Part shown: piece by piece, positions 43,466 to 53,273 of the stretch
Layout of the letters: the number at the start of each line of letters is the position of its first letter
Position numbering within the stretch: the first letter of the stretch is position 1
Assembly: GCA_012845835.1 (NCBI GenBank)
Contig: JABAKD010000030.1
Location: 11,928,080 to 11,992,079 of the forward strand
Origin: Undaria pinnatifida
Taxonomy: Eukaryota > Sar > Phaeophyceae > Laminariales > Alariaceae
Reading direction: 5' to 3'
Length of the DNA: 64,000 nucleotides
Notes under the pieces: generated by a model
What the model saw: only the letters and a program-made list of their open reading frames with translations
The model's database searches: none
What the model was told of the DNA's origin: nothing
Program-made: the position numbers and the translations under genes

Positions 43466-45253
43466 CACTTTAATGGGCTTTTCTTGTATCGTCTTGTCTT
43501 GTTTTAGCGCTTTATTTTGTCACATCAGAATGAGCAACTACTGATGTCAGCCCTGTGCTATTTGTTCCATCATATGTGTCAAGCTCCTGCGGAAGTTGTT
43601 TTCTTTTAAGGTGTAGTCACCTCATGGCTTGTCTGTTGTCCAGTGCGAGTACCGCGCACTCTAAAGTATTGTCCTCGCCCTTCGTGGTGAACTGTATTCT
43701 TAGCACCTTATGTCTTTTTGTTGACTTCCCTGTATTTTGGCTTCCAGCTCAGCGGCATGTTTTGATCCCGCGATTGAGACTGTCCACTGTACTAGTTTGA
43801 CTAGTACCATTAGACCTGCAATGGTAAATACCAAATCACCTCAATTGCAGGGGGGGTGACCGTCAGGTCTAGCATAGCCAAAAGGAGCATGTGTCTAGTG
43901 TGTGTGCCAACTTGTCAATGTCTTCGGCGTCCTGTCACACGAGTATTCTCGTGACTTCGTTATGTCGCCATTCGCAGTGCCCTGCGTAGTTTGTTGGTTT
44001 CGTTTGTTTTCTTTTGATTTTCAGCAGTTTGGTTTCTTGCGCATTGCCTTCTGTATGCACTGTAAGTATCGTACAACCTGAGCTTAGCACTTATTGGCGC
44101 GATGTATAGTCGTAAGAGACCCGACTCCCATCGCTTTATGGGGGGTCGTTCTCATGTCTTCTGTTGTCGTAGGGCACTTGTCTCTTCAGTACTGAAAAGT
44201 ACTCGGCACCGTAGCACACCAGTGGTTGGATTGATAATAAATATCCAGCGTTCGCGCACACCATTTGTCTTTGAAAAATGCCTCATTCTGTTACGATCTG
44301 TATTTGATACAGACACAGATGAACTACGGCATACATTATGTGTCTGTCTGTCGAACGTTTGTATGTCTCCCACTGCACACTCCGATATCGTTGCACATCT
44401 GCGGCATAATGCCCGTAAGCACGATTACTGTCAGTCAACTTGTCGCCTTTTATCCATTTTTTTTTTCTAGTATTTTTTATATGGATGCGACCCTGAAATG
44501 TATACTGTTGGCGGTTGTCTCGTGTCGACTTCGGTCACCGCCCAGGCTGTTATGTGTACCACAATTGACTTCTGATTCGGTCTCGAACACCCATCAGATG
44601 CCAACTGATGTGTACCACAATTGACTTCTGATTCGGTCTCGAACACCCATCAGATGCCAAGTGTAGTGTGATCAGCCAAATGTCCTTGTCGCAGTATAAC
44701 ATGTTTGGTGTATAATTTATTGTCTCCGTCAGGTAAGTCGTTTTGCTTTCCAGCATATACGACTCATGTCACGCCTGTTGAGCCTTCAGCCATGTTGTCC
44801 ACACGATGAGTATACACACTCGTTTCGTGTAGCGTGCGTCTAATTAGCATATTTTTGCTAATAAACCCGGGTTATTTATTTATTGTCGTTGCTCTCGCAC
44901 GCCCCTGTCCAGGATCATTTTTCTATATTTTGTCGTAATCCACAGCTGGCCAGCCGCAATGTCCGCGATATGTATTTGAACATACCGCATGCGAAAGGAT
45001 TATGCTCTTGTCATTCGCTATATTTTATCATGTCCGATCCTATGTCCGGATTTGTATCCACATGTGTACGGTACTACAGCAGTTTGTCAGTTTGTCATGC
45101 TGTCTTGTCCATCTTGTCCAAAGGAGTGTACAAACTGCCGAGCGTTAGCGAATCGCCACTGGAAGTTTGTATATCCACTAGACGTGTTGTTACTCTTGTC
45201 TATGGTCCCGTTACTTTTGAGTTTTGGTGGAGTTCGAGCTCTATCACCACTAA
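43466..45253 (+). other. Long non-coding 3' region of the Ty3 element
   Basis: About 1.8 kb between the pol stop and the polypurine tract with no domain-bearing frame. The largest, 44102-44470, has no recognisable content. A 53-bp segment beginning ATGTGTACCACAATTGACTT occurs twice in tandem (44552-44604 and 44608-44660). Confidence 0.75.
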
Positions 45254-45266
45254 AACTGGGGGGTGA
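45250..45266 (+). other. Polypurine tract
   Basis: TAAAACTGGGGGGTGA directly precedes the 3' LTR. The G-run ends three bases before TGTGG, the usual position of the plus-strand primer. Confidence 0.75.
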
Positions 45267-45756
45267 TGTGGATACCATGTCCCCGAACCAACACGCCTAG
45301 GGAAAATGTCGAAACCCCTTCAACCTTCCAGACATCGTTTCTGGAAGGATCGCTTGGGGAACACGGGAGATTGTCATGTCTAGAACACGCCACGGAGCCT
45401 TCCCCTCCACGTTCCGCTGACGGATCCTCCGCGGCGGATACACCGCCTAGCGGATTCTCCGCAGCGGGACTTTGGAAGGTCCCGCTGGATTGTTCCTTTT
45501 ATCCGAGAGCTGAGGGAGCACCGACAACTGCTCGCCCACCGCTCTCACAACAACACAACAACAACTACTACTCCTTCTCCTTGCACTTCTGGGAGTGAGT
45601 CCATCTCAACCTGTCCTGTCTCTCCCTCTGTCAACGGCCTGCTGTATCAGCCCGTGTTGTCTCACACTCCGCCGTCGTAGTTCAACAGTGAGAACACTCT
45701 GCTCACGCAGAGAGAAGTGGGATCACGACCCACCGACGGTCTTGACTACGAATCTT
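45267..45756 (+). repeat. 3' LTR
   Basis: 490 bp, same sequence as 36828-37317, followed by the ATGAC target duplication. Confidence 0.95.
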
Positions 45757-45761
45757 ATGAC

Positions 45762-46585
45762 AGGTTACTATTAATACGTTACGGTTGTACCAGCTACAGC
45801 AGTACGCGTGCGTCAATGATAACGTATAACGGCCCCATCTGGGATCTAGTGTGCGCGCGGTAGGCGCCCAATAGAGAACAGTCAGCTTCTCGAGGTACCC
45901 GGTACACGGCCAGGACGAATCTACCTACCGCCCGTTGCATCAGCATCACATGAAACGGGGAAGCTGGCGAAACGTTGTTGCTCTCTGCCTCGGCTCCGCC
46001 CAAAATATACCGGGCTCTGTACTACGATATACAACAGAGTTTACAACAGTACCTGGTATTATACTGTAGTAGCTGTGTTGGCAGGCAAGCAACTATTAAT
46101 AAATCAAAACGAAAAATGAGTGTAATATGCCATATACCACATGACCAGGTACCTCGTTAAGGCTCAGTATGGGTAGAGGCAATTGGCTATCTTTTCACCA
46201 CCAGTCAGTGGTGGTAGTTGGTGGTCAAACGGATCAAAATGCCCTCTAATCATAATGAATAATGGTAAGACTTTTACTACCACCACTACCTACCTTTACC
46301 ACTACTACTACTGTGTAGTCTAGTTTGGGTAGGCAAACTGGATATTAACCTTAACTTCTTTAATCAGTGAGTGAGCGGTCAAACGGTCGAGTAGTACCGT
46401 AATGCCCTCTAATTCCCCAACCAAGCCTTATAACACCCCCCCTGTGAAACGGCGTTATTATAGCAGGTCGGCCGGATATACGGGCGGGCGTGTCAATATC
46501 CGCGCGGTTCCTTTTTCCTGGGGATATCGGAGAGAACGTTTTTCAAGTTCGACATGGGGAAAGTCGTGCAAGTTTATTTATGGGG
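45762..46585. other. Right flank of the Ty3 element, no gene recognised
   Basis: Contains simple CCACCACTACTACTAC-type sequence near 46200-46310 and two copies of a motif with GTCAAACGG and AATGCCCTCTAAT (46228-46250 and 46377-46413). No coding exon can be supported. Confidence 0.5.
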
Positions 46586-46735
46586 TGGATGCGGTGAGAT
46601 TCGAACCCACGACCCAAAAACCAATCAATGATATCATCGTCGACGCCATTTATTTGTTAAGGAACCAAAGGGTATTTTTAGCTCGTGTGACCACTGGCAA
46701 AACGTTAACCACTTGCCTGCCCAAACTAAGCCTTA
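46586..46735 (-). repeat. Possible tRNA-derived SINE fragment
   Basis: Minus strand: GGCAAGTGGTTAAC (about 46705-46720) resembles the D-arm of Ser/Leu tRNAs, and GTGGGTTCGAATCTCAC (about 46593-46610) is a T-arm with a B box. The spacing of more than 90 bases is long even for class II tRNAs, so this is a repeat or a decayed tRNA, not a working gene. Confidence 0.4.
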
Positions 46736-46739
46736 CAAC

Positions 46740-47480
46740 ACATACATACCAGTACTAGACTACATACATACCAGGAATTATTATTGGATCAAGTTTTTTT
46801 GGCTTGTTGCTTATTATAATAAGCAGAATCAAGGCAACCATATAGTATGTGCTTATTCGCATATTTTAGCTACTACTGGTATAGACTATGGATTTTAGCA
46901 TGGTGACGGTTACTAAACGCCAAACAAACTAAGTGTATGGGTTTTAGCATGCCGCTTGTATAGTATTTACAAACAAAAAGTGTGTAAGTATTTTTATTGC
47001 ACACATATACTCGTATATATGTTGTTTGGGTCTTAGCATGGCCGGCCGTACTAAAACTGTGTATATGATTGAACACGCGTATAATTCGAACTATAGGTTT
47101 TAGGATGCACACACTAAACGCCTACAACAAACGAAATAGCAACCTCAACTTTTTCACCAAATAAAAAATATTCAAAGCAACGCCTTTATTGAGTTGCCTT
47201 TATTTAGTTGCTACCAACAACACTAGTTTACAATGTTGGCTAAATAGTCACGTTACGTGGGCTGGTGGGTAGTGCTAAATAACCAACAAAAGATATGTTT
47301 GCGAGTTCGTCAATTGACTCTCACTGGCGTCGTAGCAGGGATCTCCGGGGCTCTCTCCCCTCGCCACTCACTACCGTAGTACTCAGGGTCAAACTATCAT
47401 AACCATTCACGTCTCCAGCCCGCACGCTCTCGCAAAGACGTTATTTCGTTATTTCCTTTTTTCTTTTCCGGAAAAAAGCG
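46740..47480. other. AT-rich intergenic stretch, no gene recognised
   Basis: Scattered copies of GGTTTTAGCATG and GGGTCTTAGCATGG-like motifs (46890, 46940, 47030, 47095) suggest a decayed tandem repeat of about 60-100 bp. No exon is seen. Confidence 0.4.
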
Positions 47481-47487
47481 GAAATAT

Positions 47488-47581
47488 GAAGACGGTGGGA
47501 TTCGAACCCACGACATATCTTTTGTTGGTTATATAGCACAACCCACTGGCCCACAGTGACTACGTGGGCCAGTGGGTTGTG
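47488..47581 (-). repeat. tRNA-derived SINE head with mirrored A box
   Basis: Minus strand: A box TGGGCCAGTGGG (in 47537-47554) and B box GGTTCGAATCC (47499-47509), about 45 bases apart, with a complete T-arm GTGGGTTCGAATCCCAC. The A-box segment is mirrored at 47564-47581, forming an 18-bp perfect inverted repeat. A T-tract lies at 47590-47612. The ends do not form an acceptor stem. Confidence 0.6.
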
Positions 47582-47698
47582 ATATATAATTTTTTTTTTT
47601 TTTTTTTTTTCTTTTAAACCTAACCTCACTCCGTATTTCGATTCAACCCACACTGCGTAGCGAAATCAATAATACACACATAGCCGAACTATGAAGAG

Positions 47699-47728
47699 TA
47701 ACGGTATCATAAGTGCATTATGATACCG
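47699..47728. repeat. Perfect short hairpin
   Basis: CGGTATCATAA and TTATGATACCG flank GTGCA. It could be a simple cruciform or a terminator-like fold. No gene ends here that I can support. Confidence 0.6.
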
Positions 47729-47876
47729 CTACAACCCATAGTTGTCAAGGCTGGTTACTGCATGTCTATCTTCGGGAATAAATATGCATTTAACCATACT
47801 TGACAAAAGCCGCGAGGGGGAACGTTGAAATTCCCAAACGTCCCTCGCAACTTCGTTTTAGGCCCCCAGAATCTAT

Positions 47877-48250
47877 GTTCGAAAACACGATTCTGATACA
47901 ATACGATAATGAGCTCTAGAACATCAAACAAAAAGTACGTGTAGGAAAAAACTACGTGGTTGCAAAACAAACAAGACAAAATAATATGTATTCGGAAACA
48001 ACACCCTGATACAATACGATAACGAAACCTAGAACATCAACCAAAACGTACACGTGTAGCAAAAACTACGTGGTTACAAAATAAGATGTATTCGAAAATA
48101 CCGCTCCGAAACAACACGATAACAAAGTCTAGAACATGAACCAAAACATATACGTGTAACATCAAAAACGCGGAAAGCACCACTTTGAAACAATACCATA
48201 ACCAAGTCTAGAATATCAACCAAAACATACGTGAAACAAAAACCACGCGG
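47877..48250. repeat. Diverged tandem repeat, about 90-110 bp unit
   Basis: Four copies recognisable by GATACAATACGATAAYGA, CTAGAACATCAACCAAAAC and ACTACGTGGTTRCAAAA. Divergence between copies is considerable, so the array is old. Confidence 0.7.
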
Positions 48251-49030
48251 ACATACGACACACTAGAACCACATATACGTCCGCATACGAACACCAGTCA
48301 AAAGGTGGAACCCATATACCATGGGTTCCAAATTGAGGTCCCTACGAGTCTGAAACATCACATAGTCCACATAAAGTCTTCACACAAACCTAAAAATGCG
48401 TCACAACTGCTCGTTGCCAAATGGCAGGTTCATCAAGAACGCAAGAACAAACAGAACGAGAGGCAGGGTAATCGAAGCAGCGCAAATCATTATAGCATTC
48501 GCCCACCACATCACCTCCTTTGAAATTGGTTTTGGGCATCAGCGAACTGGGTCCAACGCATGCCCGTAGTGTCTTAGGTGGAGTGAGAAGCGGTAGTAAA
48601 AATCAAGTGCGCTGCTCGATAACCTGTTCCTGACCGTCGGTATACTGAACAATCTTCGGGCCGCGTCTTCTCTGTGTCAGGTGTGTGAGGAATTTCTTTG
48701 TCATTTTTCAAGCAAGCGGTTGCGTTGGCATATACTACCTGGCTTGATGTAAAGGAAAGGAACACCACTGAGCGATCATCTACTACATGTTAGGGCATGT
48801 TTTCATGAACACCACTAACAAGAGCACCAGACATGGACGCGACATCTACAGGACTACAACATCTTCGACGACAGTGGGGAGAAAACAGGACGTATAAGTG
48901 TACACTATATATAGTCTATAATAATGTGGAAAGTAAGTACAGACAGGGATGTTAACACTGCGGTAAACCACACGACCAACCTATTACGCAGGGTATTTCG
49001 TGCCTCCATTCGCTTACATGATTGCCTGAC
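48251..49030. other. Intergenic, nothing recognised
   Basis: No convincing exon, repeat or RNA gene. Short frames only. Confidence 0.4.
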
Positions 49031-50136
49031 AACCCCTACTATTCCAAACGCAGTGGAATGTGCCTAACGAAGTAAAGTCACCCTCGCGTTCAATAGTGGT
49101 GACATCGCATGTCCACGTGAGACAACCTTTACGAAACGCAGTAGCATATTCCTGACGAAGTGAAGTCACCCTCGCCTTCAATAGTAGTGACATCGCATAT
49201 ATATGACGATTGCATGCCCACCTCAACTGCTGTATTTGTAAGATGTATCTCTGTCTTAGAATTGGCGACCTCAGAGCCCCACAGCGGCACGGTAAAAATC
49301 ATGGACGTGAAATCGCACATTTGAGACAATAATAAGTTGAAAAGGAGGCACAAACAGACGTGATACACTGCCGACCCATCGCATACCCTCCTGAGACGAC
49401 CTCTACGAAACACAGTACCATTTACCTCACGAAGTAAAATCACCCTCGCGATCAATAGTGATGACATCGCATTATATGACATCACATACCCACCTCGCCT
49501 GATGTATTTGTAGGACGTATCTCTGACTTAAAATTGACGACCGCAGAGCCCCACATCGACAAGGTAAAATCATAGGCGTGAAATCGTACATTTATTTGAG
49601 ACAAAAATAATTTGGAAAAGGAAGCACAAGCAGATGTGTTAAAATTGCGGTAAACAACCTTACCAACCTATTACGTAGGGTATTTCGTACATACCGTCTG
49701 CATGATCGCCTCCCCACCTATGCCAAGCGAAGTATTACTAACGAGGTAACGTGATTGAGCGCGTGTATACCAAGTATGACTAATGAGGTAACGTAATTGA
49801 GCACATGTATACCAAGCGTCGATTCGCATCCCTCCCTCTAATGCTCAATGACGGAGACAGCACATGGCCACATACATCACCTCGCATGCTGTATTTGGCA
49901 ATACGTATCTCGTGCGTATAATTAGCGATGTCGATAATAATGGTGACTGTATGATGATGGTGACAAACACAGTGCATGACCACATCACCTCGCCTGTTGC
50001 ATTTGACAATACGTATCTGTTTCTTATAATTAGCGATGTCAGAAAATAATGGTACCTACAAATATTCTATAAAATATTCTAGCTTTCGATCGCTGTATCA
50101 TACAACAACAAACTGTGAAGATTTAACACGTTATTT
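49031..50136 (-). repeat. Inverted partner of 2821-3560 with extra diverged units
   Basis: 49410-50136 is the reverse-complement relative of 2821-3560. To its left, three diverged copies of a block reading ACGAAGTRAARTCACCCTCG followed by TCAATAGTRRTGACATCGCA occur near 49070, 49160 and 49435, so the repeat is itself part of an old array. Past 50136 the sequence continues without the YR retrotransposon, so this is an unoccupied version of the insertion site. Confidence 0.75.
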
Positions 50137-50279
50137 ACTACACTTAAACACTGGGTTGCATGCTGCATCTAACATCAAACCTTCTAGAATAGTAAACATT
50201 ACAAGCCAGATGATATAAAGGGATGTCTTATTGCTTCAATCGTCAGGTTTGTCCCCTTTGAGAATTTATAGTTTCCGCG

Positions 50280-51600
50280 CACATATTGAAATGTCCCGCC
50301 CCCCGCCCTCCCCCCCCCCCCCCTCCCCTCCCCCTCCACTGACCTCTTTTTCATAACAAACCCCAACCCTTTCCCCCCCCCGCCCCTCCGTCCCCCGATC
50401 CCCCCCCCCCCTTCCGCCTAGTCTGTCAAAACGCCCCACTCACAATCAAAATCGGCCTGAGTAATAAACACCTATACGCAGTTGATACCACGTCATTATC
50501 TTTCTGACCATCCATGACGAAGGTTTCAATTATAACCCCCCCCCCCCCCCCCCCCCCCCCCTCCCCCTCCAACGCCCCCTCTTTTCCGACCACCTACACG
50601 ATCGCCTAGACCTAGCACCACGCGTATAACAAGCTGCTACATATCTTTGATCTCACAGCCGAAGTGTATTTGAATATTATTTGTGACCTAAACCTCCTAA
50701 AAATCCCCCCCCCCCCCTCTTGCTCTCCCTTACTCAAACGCCCCACCAAATATCAAAATCCGCCCCATTAATAAACACTTCACGCACAGGATATCACCTC
50801 ATTATCTTTCGAGAGCCATCCATGCCGCTGTGTTTCCCCCCCCCCCCCCCCCCCTCCAACGCCCCCTCTTTCCCGACCACCTGCACGATCGCCTAGACCT
50901 AGCACCACGCGTATAACAAGCTGATACATATCTTTGATCTCACAGCCGAAGTGTATTTGAATATTATTTGTGACCTAAACCTCCTAAAAAATCTCCCCCC
51001 CCCCCCCCCCCTTCTTGCTCTCCCTTACTCAAACGCCCCACCAAATATCGAAATCCGCCACATTAATAAACACTTCACGCACAGGATATCACCTCATTAT
51101 CTTTCGAGAGCCATCCATGCCGCTGTGTTCCTTCCCCCCCCCCCCCGCCTCGAACGCCCCCTTCTTCCCCATCACCCGCACATTCGCCTAGACCTAGCAC
51201 CACACGTATAACAAACCCCTCACCTAAAGCCCTCCCCCCCCCCCCCCCACACCCCCCCCCCCCCACACCCCACCCCCGCCCCCACACCCCACCCTTCCCC
51301 CCCCAACCCATCCCAACCCCACCCCCTCGAACACTCCACCCTCTCTTTACTCACTGATTGTACGATTTACCCCAGGATATACACGATAAACTGATGTATT
51401 ATTTCCAAAAATGTCACATTTATCCCCTCGAAATAATGTATAGTTTCCAGGCACATATCGAGCTGCCCCCCCCCCCCCCCCCCCGCCCCCAATAATATTT
51501 ATCCCCTCGAAAGGATTTATAGCTTACATGCACAAATTGCCCCTTCCCCCCCCCCCCCCCCCCCCGCCCCCCTCCAAACCCGCTCGCTTTTGATCAAAAC
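50280..51600. repeat. Poly-C satellite, unit about 290 bp
   Basis: Long C-runs (up to about 30) alternate with a conserved segment containing CGCCTAGACCTAGCACCAC, repeated near 50604, 50892 and 51186. Each full unit also carries TTTGATCTCACAGCCGAAGT, half of the dispersed dyad element. The C-runs vary in length. They would allow G-quadruplexes on the minus strand and i-motifs on the plus strand. Confidence 0.85.
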
Positions 51601-51791
51601 CAGGCCCCCCCTTTCCCTTCACAGCTGTCAGATTTTGTCCCCCTCAGAAACGGGTTTTATAGTTTCCGCGCACAGACTGACTAAAATCATCCTGTTGACC
51701 CTTATAGCTACACTGTAGCTGTAAGGGGAGTCGCCGACCTATATCCTTAATGAGGACACACAACTCGTAATGCGCGCGATCGGAGTATCAC

Positions 51792-51849
51792 ACACAGCTT
51801 GCAAAGATGAGTTTCGACGAAATCTTCGATCTCACAGCTGGAGTGTATT
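51792..51849 (-). repeat. Dispersed dyad element copy
   Basis: CACACAGCTTGCAAAGATGA, GTTTCGACGAAATCTTCGAT, CTCACAGCTGGAGTGTATTT, then an AT-rich flank (TTAATTTTTATAATATAA). A clean copy next to the poly-C satellite, which carries the half element. Confidence 0.75.
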
Positions 51850-53273
51850 TTAATTTTTATAATATAACCAACATACAACGCTTCAACCGCTTTACTTCTT
51901 GTATTTGTATTGTCCTCTGGCGGATGGGGGAAACATACCAGGTATAACAGCTTATGCTCACCACACTTCACAGCGTATTTTCATACAACATGCAGTGCGT
52001 CGATTCAACTCAATTAAATGCATTCGCAATCCAGCGCCAGTTGGTGTACCCTTCAGTTCCCCGTGAAAATGACTGCGTGAGCTGTCCCTACCACCGGTCA
52101 CCGTTACTACTCCAATAGCGCAAGCCGCCGTTGTATGCGGATGCGTGATTGTAACGACCCGACTCGACTTGATCTCTGGAATCAGGTGCGGTGGAGATAG
52201 CCACACGGAAAGTCACCCCTCCGGGTAGTGTGGGACTTGCACAATCTCACCCATAAACAAAAGTTCTGGCCGTGGTAAACCAGCCTTCAGCGAGGCTTGG
52301 TCCAGTTACGGTCCAGACCCTACCCATTACTCGGACCGGTCGAACTGTTACACAAACGAAAGAGTCCACAACCGTTACAACAAATAAATATGAAACGGTC
52401 GGCCAACGTTGCAAGCATGAAACACGTTATCAGGGTGTTTTTTGTTTTATGTGATACAGTTGAAACACGAAGTAAATATCGCGGGGACGTATTCTCACGT
52501 TCTCACAGGCAACATCTTGTGTAAGGAAGGGGTGGGTACGTCTACCCGTGGTATGACGGAATGACGGCATTGGGGACTTACTTTTACCTACGCGGGCGCG
52601 AGTTTTTAACTTTGAACGCGCCTCAGTAAAAAGGGATCCCTTTCGAGTTGCCTCAAGAGTACACCGACTATCAACGCAAACAAGATTATGGCAGTATTTG
52701 ATAGCTGTTGTTAAAAAGTGTCCCGCTGCGCGCGTTCCTAACGATAGCTACTCCGTCTTTATGTGCGGACATAAAGAGCCGTGACGCCCCGTCCCACAGC
52801 GGATGGTGCGACGGATGCCAGCCGTGCATACCCGCAGGTTCAGCGTGTTTTGCGATTACAACCAACAGGCTGACCTTGGTTTGCTGTGAGCATACCGCTA
52901 CTACTACAGTGTTGAATTTCAAGACAGCTGCCTGCGATCGTACCTTGGCACAAAATACATTTTCAACACAGCAGCTGCCTGCGCTATGGGCTGGGCAGCC
53001 CTTTCGTACGTGAGGTAATTTTTCCCTGCAGTATACGAGGTACCTTACAATGTAGGTACGCACGAAGAATTAAAGTTGTCAACGGTGGCCACACGTACCA
53101 TGGACGCACGAGCAAAACGTCTACTATCAAGCTTCGCAACACCGGATGCCGCCGTGTTCCTCGGCCACCTATACACGAAGGACACACGCAACCATAGCAG
53201 GAAAAACATGGCGTGCAATTACCAAGTGCCTTTCATAACTTTTCAATGGATGAATCACTGAAAAAAATGCGTA
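51850..53273. other. Intergenic, no gene recognised
   Basis: 1.4 kb downstream of the minus-strand membrane-protein gene. Frames such as 52686-53063 (minus) and 52708-53013 (plus) overlap each other and have no recognisable content. No clear repeat apart from short simple sequence. Confidence 0.4.

Larger units (their letters stand above)
36823..45761 (+). mobile_element. Full-length Ty3/Gypsy LTR retrotransposon with ATGAC target duplication
   Basis: The 8,929-bp element (36828-45756) is flanked by ATGAC at 36823-36827 and 45757-45761, the 5-bp target duplication made by a DDE integrase. Order: LTR, primer-binding site, gag, protease, reverse transcriptase, RNase H, integrase, a 1.8-kb non-coding stretch, polypurine tract, LTR. 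RT-RNase H before integrase defines Ty3/Gypsy, and a GPY motif plus a chromodomain-like tail points to the chromovirus branch. The LTRs look identical by eye, so insertion was recent. One nonsense codon interrupts RNase H, so this copy is probably not autonomous. Confidence 0.95.

Noticed and set aside
44102-44470. Third gene (env-like) in the Ty3 element
   Set aside because: No signal peptide, membrane span or cysteine pattern, and the frame is no longer than chance allows.
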